From contig VCCI02000001.1 of assembly GCA_005938025.2 (NCBI GenBank), positions 124,001 to 188,000 of the forward strand: 64,000 nucleotides of DNA, read 5' to 3'. The translations under genes and the position numbers were made by a program. Origin of the DNA: Inquilinus sp. KBS0705. Lineage in GTDB: Bacteria; Bacteroidota; Bacteroidia; Sphingobacteriales; Sphingobacteriaceae. Under the pieces are notes generated by a model, which saw nothing but the letters and a program-made list of their open reading frames with translations, was not told where the DNA came from and ran no database searches. Below, in pieces: positions 44,905 through 51,951 of this stretch (positions are counted from its first letter, which is position 1; every line of letters begins with the position of its first letter).

Positions 44905-45075
44905 TGGGTTTGAAATTAAAAAATGCCTTTACAGCTTGTATAGGCCTATAAGTTTCCACTTTCTGCTATAAATTATTCCATTTTTTTGTTGTTCATAGCG
45001 GGATGTTTTCGTTTTTTTTCGTTACCCCTTACCCACTAACATAAAAAAATATCCCAATAAAAAAAGTTTTTTTTA
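44905..45075 (-). ncRNA. Copy B of the three-copy structured intergenic element
   Basis: On the minus strand, between folC and the aldo/keto reductase gene. Read 5' to 3': A8-CTTTTTTTATT (about 45075-45050), TATGTTAG in place of the -7-like box, GGGGTAACG and AAACGAAAA (about 45028-45005), the 7-bp stem GCTATGA (44999-44993) / TTATAGC (44971-44965) with a 21-base loop containing AAAAAAATGGAATAA, then AGAAAGTG. It closes with hairpin GCCTATAC-AAGCT-GTAAAGGC followed by ATTTTTTAA, a good terminator. The 5' 21-nt palindrome of copies A and C is not recognisable here. No gene is seen in 44792-45173. Confidence 0.5.
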
Positions 45076-45173
45076 AGTCCGCGCTTGTCCGCCTGGACGG
45101 GCTGGTGCCAAAGTGACAAAATATGAAATGTAATTTTGATGCAGTTCTGTTTGCGTAAAATATAACCGGGTAG

Positions 45174-46481
45174 TTAAACTATCTCGGCAACTACAAAGGT
45201 GCTGCCGCCTACAAATACCAGGTCGGTATCGGCGGCGTTTTGCTGCGCGGCCTGCAGGGCTGCTTTTACCGATACATAAGCATCGCCATATAGACCAAAT
45301 ACGGCTGCTTGCTCTTTTATGCTTTCAGCCGCTAAACCACGCGGGATGTCGGGTTTGCAAAAGTAGTAAATGGCATTTTTAGGTAACATACTCAGCACGG
45401 TGCTCAGGTCCTTATCGTTTACCATGCCTATTACAAAATGCAACTGCTTGTATTTTACAGTGGCAATATCTTTTAATACCTCGCGTATGCCCTCGGGGTT
45501 ATGGCCGGTATCGCAAATGGTTAGGGGTTGCCTGTTTAATACTTCCCAGCGCCCGTGCAGGCCTGTTAGCGTTTTCACCTGTTTTAAAGCAGTTTTGATA
45601 TGCTCATCGGTAATATCAAAGCCCTGGTTACGCAGTTCGTCTACAGCAGAGAGTACGGTTTTTAAATTCTTTGCCTGGTAGGTACCGGGCAGGTCAAGCT
45701 GCAAATGGAGTATCGGGTCATCGGAATAGGCAAAGGTTGGCAAAAGCTGCTTTTGTACTTCGATGGTCAGCATATCAATATCCTTGTTTTCAGATACGAT
45801 ATCCCAATCTTCTGAAGCAAAATCAATTCTGCTTTTTTCTTTAAGCGCTTTGTTTAAAAATACTTCTGATACCTCAGGCTGGTGCTCGCCTACTACAACA
45901 GGGGTATTGGGTTTAATAATGCCGGCTTTTTCTCCTGCTATCAGTTGCAGGGTATTACCCAGCATATTCATGTGGTCCCAGCCTATATTGGTGATTACCG
46001 ATAGCAAGGGGTTAATGATATTGGTTGAATCCAGCCTGCCACCTAATCCTACCTCTACAACGGCTATATCTACCCGCTCACGGGCAAAAACATCAAAAGC
46101 AAGGGCTACTGTCATCTCAAAAAACGATGGTTGTATACGCTCGAAATCGGACTTGTGGTCAATCACAAAGTTGATAACTGTTTGCTCCGGGATCATCCGC
46201 CCGTTTACACGGATGCGCTCGCGGAAATCTTTGAGGTGGGGCGAAGTATATAAACCCGTTTTATAGCCGGCTGTTTGCAAAATAGCCGCCAGCATATGCG
46301 ATGTTGAACCTTTACCATTAGTACCTGCAATATGTACACTTTTAAATTTATGCTGCGGGTTATCCAATAATTCGCACAAAGCCAGGGTATTGGTCAGGTC
46401 TTTTTTAAAGGCCGATGCACCATCCCTTGTAAACATGGGTAGCTGGGTGTAGAGGTATTGGATGGTTTCGTTATAGTCCAT
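45174..46481 (-). CDS. folC: Folylpolyglutamate synthase/dihydrofolate synthase
   Basis: 435 residues. Mur-ligase-like ATP-dependent enzyme adding glutamate to dihydropteroate and folates. Seen: P-loop HIAGTNGKGSTSHMLAAIL (residues ~50-68), YTSPHLKDFRERIRVNG, VEVGLGGRLDSTN (metal and carbamoyl-lysine region), ITNIGWDHMNMLG and the second-domain CDTGHNPEGI. All Fol-specific motifs are present. It is the last gene of the minus-strand run that begins with the TPR protein at 54996. A four-helix-bundle cassette separates it from tonB, leaving only nine bases between its ATG and the cassette end. Confidence 0.94.
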   Translation of the reverse strand: MDYNETIQYLYTQLPMFTRDGASAFKKDLTNTLALCELLDNPQHKFKSVHIAGTNGKGSTSHMLAAILQTAGYKTGLYTSPHLKDFRERIRVNGRMIPEQTVINFVIDHKSDFERIQPSFFEMTVALAFDVFARERVDIAVVEVGLGGRLDSTNIINPLLSVITNIGWDHMNMLGNTLQLIAGEKAGIIKPNTPVVVGEHQPEVSEVFLNKALKEKSRIDFASEDWDIVSENKDIDMLTIEVQKQLLPTFAYSDDPILHLQLDLPGTYQAKNLKTVLSAVDELRNQGFDITDEHIKTALKQVKTLTGLHGRWEVLNRQPLTICDTGHNPEGIREVLKDIATVKYKQLHFVIGMVNDKDLSTVLSMLPKNAIYYFCKPDIPRGLAAESIKEQAAVFGLYGDAYVSVKAALQAAQQNAADTDLVFVGGSTFVVAEIV

Positions 46482-46489
46482 GTTTAAAA

Positions 46490-46967
46490 GTTGCAGTGGC
46501 GGTGGCGGTGGCAGTTGCAGTAGCAGTTGTAATATTAAGTATTAGGAATTTTAGGAAGAAATTTCTCGGGATTATTCGCCATTGAATTTAACATACGTCC
46601 TACCTCTGCATACTTTGTGTGCAATAGTTGATGCTCATCTGAACTGACATATTCGCAATCTAATGCAAAATCTAACCAAATTGTAGTTTCCGTAGCCTCG
46701 CCATCGGCATCTGTCATTTTCGAGGTAAAGTGTTTTGGGTAAATACGTTTCCTGTAGCCTTCTCCAATATTGGCGCAAACGGCGCGGGATGAACGCCTGA
46801 TTTGGTCAGTTAGCGCATACGTTTCTTCTTTTGGAAATTCCTTTGAAAGACGAAAAATAGCTTGAGCAGCCTCAAATGAAAACTGATAAACCTTTAGCTC
46901 TTTAAAACTTCCTGTCATACTACAAAAATATAAGAATTTTAACTGCTACCGCCACCGCTACTGCAAC
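46490..46967. mobile_element. Putative IVS-like cassette: inverted ends around a four-helix-bundle gene
   Basis: Left end 46490-46516 (GTTGCAGTGGCGGTGGCGGT then GGCAGTT) and right end 46941-46967 are reverse complements over 27 nt with two mismatches, both pairable as G-U in plus-strand RNA. The ends enclose nothing but the 127-residue gene at 46535-46918 and short AT-rich flanks. The ends abut folC (start 46481) and tonB (stop 46975) almost exactly. This matches the architecture of 23S rRNA intervening sequences, whose complementary ends flank a four-helix-bundle ORF, but here it is between protein genes. Mobility is inferred. Confidence 0.55.
46535..46918 (-). CDS. Four-helix-bundle protein (23S rRNA intervening-sequence type)
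   Basis: 127 residues. It matches the S23/IVP family: FKELKVYQFSFEAAQAIFRLSKEFPKEE (helix 1, in parts), TYALTDQIRRSSRAVCANIGEGYRKR (helix 2, with the hallmark QIRRSS....NIAEG-like segment), ATETTIWLDFALDCEYVS (helix 3) and a final helix. The family is encoded in intervening sequences of 23S rRNA genes and is related to the Avd protein of diversity-generating retroelements. No reverse transcriptase or variable repeat is nearby. Molecular function is unknown; nucleic-acid binding is suspected from the basic ring seen in relatives. Confidence 0.88.
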   Translation of the reverse strand: MTGSFKELKVYQFSFEAAQAIFRLSKEFPKEETYALTDQIRRSSRAVCANIGEGYRKRIYPKHFTSKMTDADGEATETTIWLDFALDCEYVSSDEHQLLHTKYAEVGRMLNSMANNPEKFLPKIPNT

Positions 46968-46974
46968 TAAAAGA

Positions 46975-47784
46975 TCAATTTACTTTGAACACAAAAGTTA
47001 AAGTACCTGTTTGGGTATCGGGAGCGGTGTCTGATGCGTTAAACTTAGAGTTGCGCACGGCGTTTTCGCATTTGGTTAATATGTCGTAATCGGTAATGGT
47101 AGTACCACGGCCGGCTTTGGCGTATATAACATTACCGTCTTTATCAACCCGTATCTCTATTACCACCTTACCGTTAAAACGTTTAGTATCTTCAATAGAT
47201 GGGCGGGTAACAAAGCTACGCTGAGTAAGGTTAAGGTTGCCCCCATTGCCCGATCCGGTACCGTTATAGTTATTGGTAAGCGTAGTACCGGTAGTTTTAC
47301 CCTGATTGCCCGGGGTAGAGCCGGTACCATCTCCTTCGCCGGTGCCGTTATTGGTTTTACCTTTATAAAGCGCGTTTTGGTTTACTACCGGTTTGGTAGG
47401 TTTTTTATTGGGTTCGGTAGCTACGGTAGTGCTTGGGTCTTTGCTGTTGGCGGTAACCTCGGGTGCATCTTCGTTGTTTTGGGTTACTACGTTTTTATCG
47501 CTGTTGTCTACCTGTTGCTGTTGCTCGGTAGGGGTGTTGGGGGTAATCTTGTCGGGTTTGGTTTTGTTAGCATTTTCGGCTACCGAAGGTTCTTCGGTAC
47601 TCATGTAATCATCGCCGGTCCCTTCGTCAACTGTACCGTAATTTACCAGTATACCGCCGGTGCCTTCCTCTTGCTTTGGCGGGTTATGGAAAACAATAAA
47701 ATAGCACAAAGCCATTACAACGGCAAGTATTACGCCTGTTGCAGCAAAAGCTTTCGGATAATTATTTTCCTCCCTGTAATCCAT
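46975..47784 (-). CDS. TonB-family energy transducer
   Basis: 269 residues. One membrane helix near the N-terminus (AFAATGVILAVVMALCYFIVF, residues ~13-33), then a long low-complexity periplasmic linker rich in Thr, Asn, Gly, Pro and Lys (TEQQQQVDNSDK; GTGEGDGTGSTPGNQG), and a C-terminal TonB-like domain (VVIEIRVDKDGNVIYAKAGRG...LTKCENAVRNSKFN...GTLTFVFKVN). It would carry proton-motive energy from ExbB-ExbD, encoded upstream, to an outer-membrane partner, probably the barrel at 50092-51918. Separated from exbD by 78 bases containing a GTATCAAG-type palindrome. Confidence 0.88.
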   Translation of the reverse strand: MDYREENNYPKAFAATGVILAVVMALCYFIVFHNPPKQEEGTGGILVNYGTVDEGTGDDYMSTEEPSVAENANKTKPDKITPNTPTEQQQQVDNSDKNVVTQNNEDAPEVTANSKDPSTTVATEPNKKPTKPVVNQNALYKGKTNNGTGEGDGTGSTPGNQGKTTGTTLTNNYNGTGSGNGGNLNLTQRSFVTRPSIEDTKRFNGKVVIEIRVDKDGNVIYAKAGRGTTITDYDILTKCENAVRNSKFNASDTAPDTQTGTLTFVFKVN

Positions 47785-47793
47785 TTTTGTATC

Positions 47794-47860
47794 AAGTAAT
47801 TAGTATCAAGTATAGAGATATATAGATTTTAGGTCTTGATACCTGATACTTGTTACTAAT
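47794..47860. repeat. Palindromic GTATCAAG-type repeat between exbD and tonB
   Basis: The 24-nt sequence at 47834-47857, read on the minus strand, is AGTAACAAGTATCAGG followed by TATCAAGA, differing by one base from 3779-3802. AGTAATTAGTATCAAG near 47794-47812 forms the loose opposite arm. Confidence 0.6.
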
Positions 47861-47862
47861 GT

Positions 47863-48264
47863 CTATCCTTTTGGTTCTGTTGCTAATACCAGTTTAATAT
47901 TCAATTTTTGAGCCACATCCATCACCTGAACTACATCTTGTATGGCTACGGTTTTGTCGACATACAAAACTATAGTAAGCTCGGTTGCAAGGCTTTTGTA
48001 GCTGGCCAGTGTGGCTTGTAATGCATCAACGGCTATTTCTTTTTTATCAACGTAATAACGCAGGTCTTTTGTTACCGATACAGTAATGGTTTTTTTTGAT
48101 ACCGACTGCCCGCTTGACGATTTTGGCAACACCAGCTTAATTACGTTAGGATTAGTTACCGTTGAAGCAATAAGGAAAAACAAAAGCAGGAAAAACATGA
48201 TATCGTTCATGGCCGATGTATGAACCTCTGCCGATGCGCCTTTGTGTCTTTTTCTTAAATTCAT
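47863..48264 (-). CDS. exbD: ExbD/TolR biopolymer transport protein
   Basis: 133 residues. Short basic cytoplasmic start (MNLRKRHKGASAEVHTSAMN), one membrane helix with the functionally essential aspartate (NDIMFFLLLFFLIASTV), then a periplasmic alpha/beta domain (ITVSVTKDLRYYVDKKEIAV; LTIVLYVDKTVAIQDVVQVMD). It forms the proton-conducting complex with ExbB, whose gene overlaps by four bases. It powers TonB encoded next. Confidence 0.93.
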   Translation of the reverse strand: MNLRKRHKGASAEVHTSAMNDIMFFLLLFFLIASTVTNPNVIKLVLPKSSSGQSVSKKTITVSVTKDLRYYVDKKEIAVDALQATLASYKSLATELTIVLYVDKTVAIQDVVQVMDVAQKLNIKLVLATEPKG

Positions 48265-48977
48265 TTACTCGGCTCCTCTAAAAGGTCAATAAATTCGATG
48301 GCATCGGTTTCCAGTTTCAATATCACCTTATCAACCATCATATTTAAAATATGATAGCACACATAGGCAATAATACCCACAAACAAACCAGCTGCTGATG
48401 TTACCATTTTAACATACAAACCGCCGGATATTACACCCATGCTAATGTTATCTGTTTTTGATATATCATAAAATATTTTGATTACCCCGGCTATGGTACC
48501 CAAAAAACCAAACATGGGCGCAATACCGGCCACAATACCAATTATGCCAATGTTTTTTTCCAACTTGGCTACTTCCAGCTTGCCTACGTTTTCAATGGCG
48601 CCTTCAATATCTTTTATAGGGCGGCCAATACGCAGTAAACCTTTTTGTAACATGCGGCCAAGCGGCGAATTGCTGTTTTTGCAAATAGCCATAGCCGATT
48701 GCAAATCGCCTGATTGTATACTGCCGCGTATCTGGGTCATTAAATGGGCCTCGCTTTTGCCGGCCTTGCGTATAGTAAAGTAACGCTCAAAAAATATCAC
48801 CAGGCCCAAAACGGCCAAAATGCCAATAGGTATCATTACCCAACCGCCCTTTAAAAGCAAATCGCCAAATCGTAGTTCTTCGTTAGGTATTTGTGTGGTT
48901 GCTACTTGTTGGGCAACCTGTTTTGTAGTATCAATTAGCTTTGCGGCTGTATCTGTAACCTGCAATAATAGCATCAT
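48261..48977 (-). CDS. exbB: MotA/TolQ/ExbB proton channel protein
   Basis: 238 residues, three membrane helices (GGWVMIPIGILAVLGLVIFFERY; IGIIGIVAGIAPMFGFLGTIAGVI; SAAGLFVGIIAYVCYHILNM). GMLQKGLLRIGRP-like and AIENVGKLEVAKLEKNI cytoplasmic segments and the proton-path APMFGFLGTIAGVI are typical of ExbB/TolQ. The N-terminal extension (TDTAAKLIDTTKQVAQQVAT) is periplasmic. Overlaps both neighbours by four bases, showing tight coupling with exbD and the SPOR gene. Confidence 0.93.
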   Translation of the reverse strand: MMLLLQVTDTAAKLIDTTKQVAQQVATTQIPNEELRFGDLLLKGGWVMIPIGILAVLGLVIFFERYFTIRKAGKSEAHLMTQIRGSIQSGDLQSAMAICKNSNSPLGRMLQKGLLRIGRPIKDIEGAIENVGKLEVAKLEKNIGIIGIVAGIAPMFGFLGTIAGVIKIFYDISKTDNISMGVISGGLYVKMVTSAAGLFVGIIAYVCYHILNMMVDKVILKLETDAIEFIDLLEEPSK

Positions 48978-50053
48978 ATTTTTCCTTTAATTTGTTGTGT
49001 ATAAATGGCTTCTTTGAGTTTTTTATTCTTTTTTAATTCGGCAATCGCCTTTGTAGCCTCTTGCTTTGTACGGTAAGTGCCTAAGGTAACATGCACCCTT
49101 GGCCCCGGTACAAATTGGGCAATGCTCGCGGTTATACCCCTGGTTGCATAGTCGGCAATGGCTTTCTCTGCATCTTGTTTATTACGGAATGCACCGCCCA
49201 TAATTTCATAACGGGGAAAAGGTATATCGAGTACATTTGGTTGAGCGCTTGCCGCTTTTGCAGTGCTATCGTTAGCTATCTTTGGCGGGATATATAACGA
49301 TGTATCGTCGCCTACTTGTATAATGGTGTCTCTTTTGGCTACCTTCTTTTTTACCGGGGCAGCAGCTTTGGGCGCCAGTGGCTTTTCTATTAACTGGTTG
49401 ATACCAATTTCTGACGGATCAAACTTATTGATCAATATGTAAATACCGCCGCCTACTAAAATTGTCAAAATAACAAATGCCCATATGGCTTTACGGCGTT
49501 TCTTTTTAGAATAGGCTAAAAGGTATTCTTCATGCTCTTCGTCCGTAGCAAACTGGTGTGCTGGTGTTTCTGTTTGCAGGGCTTCGCTTTCAATCAGCTC
49601 ACCGCTTTCGGTTACATAGGCCCCGGTTTGAGCGGCAGGCTGTTTGCCAAGCTTGTAAATTTTAACCGGATGTAAACCAAAAAATTCGGGATCGGTGCTG
49701 GTGTTGCTATTTGGCCTGAACAGTAGCTCGCCCTGGCTGATATAAAACCAGCCCATGTCAGCAAATTTTACTTCGCCCGCGGTGGCTTGTTGCTTAATGC
49801 TGCTAACATACTTTTCAGTAAAGTACTTTGATGATGCAAGTGATATGTTTTTACGCTCGGCAATAAACTGCGCAAGGGTACTGTCATCCGTAGGTTGCGG
49901 ATGAAAATGTACGTTATAATTTGGGGGGTAAAATTTACCCTCGGCTTCGTTATAATAACCATTTACACGTGTGTGTGCAAAATAGCCTAACCCCGGTACA
50001 CTTACCTCTCCCTGTTGCCCCAGCAGTTCGCTTATAAAGTAGCCTACATCCAT
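48974..50053 (-). CDS. HU-CCDC81-like and SPOR-domain membrane protein
   Basis: 359 residues. N-terminal ~65 residues have an HU-like CCDC81 pattern (DVGYFISELLGQQGEVSVPGLGYFAHTRV in parts, then PPNYNVHFHP). A second similar unit follows (LASSKYFTEKYVSSIKQQATAGEVKFADMGWFY in parts). One membrane helix occurs near residue 190 (IWAFVILTILVGGGIYILI). A C-terminal SPOR domain (YEIMGGAFRNKQDAEKAIADYATRG; VHVTLGTYRTKQEATKAI) binds denuded peptidoglycan at division septa in known cases. Genes with this layout lie beside exbB in many Bacteroidota. Probably an envelope or division link to the Tol/Ton system. Confidence 0.85.
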   Translation of the reverse strand: MDVGYFISELLGQQGEVSVPGLGYFAHTRVNGYYNEAEGKFYPPNYNVHFHPQPTDDSTLAQFIAERKNISLASSKYFTEKYVSSIKQQATAGEVKFADMGWFYISQGELLFRPNSNTSTDPEFFGLHPVKIYKLGKQPAAQTGAYVTESGELIESEALQTETPAHQFATDEEHEEYLLAYSKKKRRKAIWAFVILTILVGGGIYILINKFDPSEIGINQLIEKPLAPKAAAPVKKKVAKRDTIIQVGDDTSLYIPPKIANDSTAKAASAQPNVLDIPFPRYEIMGGAFRNKQDAEKAIADYATRGITASIAQFVPGPRVHVTLGTYRTKQEATKAIAELKKNKKLKEAIYTQQIKGKI

Positions 50054-50091
50054 TCGCTAAAAGTACGGATAATTATAAAACATCAAAAAGC

Positions 50092-51918
50092 TTAAAAACT
50101 AAACCCAACGCCACCAAATATATTAAACCCATAGTTTGGATAATATAACCAGGTTTGGTTTGATGTATTTAAAATATTGTTTGCCTGCACAAATACAGAT
50201 ATCTGTTTATTTACCTTATATGTAGCGCCGCCGCTTATATCGGCGAACGATTTAATGCTGGTAGGGGCTGCAACTGTTGCACCGGGTATTGCACGGTCAT
50301 AAGTTGAGCCGCGGAACAGTAACGAGCCTGTTATATCTACCTTATCGCTTATGTGTATGGCAGTACCGGCGGTTAACAAAAATTTTGGCAGGTTCCATGC
50401 TTCGGCTTCGCTGGCCAGTTTATAATCTTTGTACTCTACTCGGCCAAAAACATTTACATCTTCGCTTGCTTTAAAATCAAGTTCGCCGTTAAAGCCACTT
50501 ATGGTTGCTTTGCCATTATCATATATCACAGCAAACTTATTACCCTCGGCAGCAAAGTTGTTTACCAGCAATGGCAGGCTACGCACCGAGTTGCGGAACA
50601 CTGCGGCTTTAAAGCCTAAGCCGGGAGCAAGTGTACCCTTTAAACCTACGGTTACGTCTAACAGATCGACAGAGTTTTTAATATTGATGTTTTGCCCGAT
50701 AAACGGATTAAGTTCGGCAAAGTTGCGGATAGATGAGCGGTTGATATCTCCCTTAGCTTCGGCAAAAAGGCGCACATATTTAGGGATGATCTGTACTTCG
50801 GCTTTTGCAGCAGGGAAGATATAGAAACGGGATGAAAAGCCTACTTCTTTAGCGATGTTTACACCGGCTTCAACTTTATAGTTTTCGCCCTGGAATTTGA
50901 TGTAAGGGTTGGCCCTTAATATGGTGTTATTAAGCGAGTAAGCGCTATCGGTTTGGCTGGCAAGATCAATAGTGCCGCTTAGGCCCGCATAAAACTGTTT
51001 TACAGTTTGGTTAACATAACCGCTAAGCACCAAATTGTTTTCTTTAGCCTGGAATGCATTGCTAAAAAGGTATCCCTTTAAATTTACGGCGTAAGTGAAA
51101 TCATTTTCTACATCCTTATAGTTTTTGGCAAGTTCGCCTTCGCCGCTTATGGTATTAAAGGTTTGTTTAGCCGGGTTAAAGTCGGCTGCGGGTGCAGTGT
51201 TTTGGTCGTACCCGTAAAAGTATGTGCCGCGGCGCTTATAGGTAAGGCGGCCGGTTAAGCTGTTATCAGCTAACAGACTTTTTCCAAAAACGCCAATTTC
51301 CTGCCGGCTATCGTTTTGTTTGTATAACGAGCCTGCCTGGGCAAGGTGTTTAAAATAACCGCCGCCTTGCAGGGCTTCGTCGCGGCCGGTAGCAAAATAG
51401 CCTTCGGCTAAGGTTGTTTTTAAATTGCCTGCGCCGGCTTTAATATAGTTATTTAACAGGGCCGAGTCTTGCTCTGCGGGCCTTTTCATTGCCTCTAATT
51501 GGCGTATATTGTTGTCCTGCTCTAACTTTTTATCTAAAGGCACGTAGTTTAACGGTGCTTTAAATGGTGTTTTATCGGCCAGATCGGGGTTGCGGCGTAT
51601 TTTTACAGCCTCGGCCAATACAGGCTTGTAGGCAGTAGTTACCACAATTTCTTCGGCAAGGGCACCCTGGTTTGGCGTAGGTGTGTTGGCACCGCCTTTT
51701 TTAGTAGTATCAACTGCCGGTATTTTCGAAGCCGCATCACCTAAGTTTTTTGCATTGCTTTTTTGTTGGGCAGGCGTGCCTTTTACAACCGGTTTATTTG
51801 TTTTAGTAACTGTTTTTGGCTCGGGCTTTTTAACCTTTGGCTTTGTTTGTGCAACAGCAGGAACAAAGTAACATGCCATTAACAAGGTAAGCAGCGTAAG
51901 TGTGTATTTCTGATTCAT
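50092..51918 (-). CDS. TonB-receptor-like outer-membrane beta-barrel
   Basis: 608 residues with a signal peptide (MNQKYTLTLLTLLMACYFVPAVAQ). A Lys/Pro/Thr-rich periplasmic segment (KPKVKKPEPKTVTKTNKPV) precedes EEIVVTTAYKPVLAEAVKI, similar to a TonB box. Then come many amphipathic beta-strands (GYFKHLAQAGSLYKQNDSRQEIGVFGKS in parts) ending FVQANNILNTSNQTWLYYPNYGFNIFGGVGFSF (in parts) with a terminal Phe. No normal plug domain is visible, so it may be a barrel without a plug. It lies 33 bases after the TPR gene; co-function with the ExbBD/TonB genes downstream is inferred. Confidence 0.78.
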   Translation of the reverse strand: MNQKYTLTLLTLLMACYFVPAVAQTKPKVKKPEPKTVTKTNKPVVKGTPAQQKSNAKNLGDAASKIPAVDTTKKGGANTPTPNQGALAEEIVVTTAYKPVLAEAVKIRRNPDLADKTPFKAPLNYVPLDKKLEQDNNIRQLEAMKRPAEQDSALLNNYIKAGAGNLKTTLAEGYFATGRDEALQGGGYFKHLAQAGSLYKQNDSRQEIGVFGKSLLADNSLTGRLTYKRRGTYFYGYDQNTAPAADFNPAKQTFNTISGEGELAKNYKDVENDFTYAVNLKGYLFSNAFQAKENNLVLSGYVNQTVKQFYAGLSGTIDLASQTDSAYSLNNTILRANPYIKFQGENYKVEAGVNIAKEVGFSSRFYIFPAAKAEVQIIPKYVRLFAEAKGDINRSSIRNFAELNPFIGQNINIKNSVDLLDVTVGLKGTLAPGLGFKAAVFRNSVRSLPLLVNNFAAEGNKFAVIYDNGKATISGFNGELDFKASEDVNVFGRVEYKDYKLASEAEAWNLPKFLLTAGTAIHISDKVDITGSLLFRGSTYDRAIPGATVAAPTSIKSFADISGGATYKVNKQISVFVQANNILNTSNQTWLYYPNYGFNIFGGVGFSF

Positions 51919-51951
51919 TGCTTGTCTCTTTCTATTGTTCTTTGTGTACTG

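Noticed and set aside
45763..46266. A 167-codon plus-strand frame
   Set aside because: It is antisense to folC and has no protein character beyond the mirror of that gene.
46535..46918. Diversity-generating retroelement based on the Avd-like four-helix protein
   Set aside because: No reverse transcriptase, template repeat or variable repeat is found within the window around it.
47377..47799. A 140-codon plus-strand frame rich in Gly, Val and Phe
   Set aside because: It is the mirror of the low-complexity Thr/Asn/Pro linker of the TonB-like protein.
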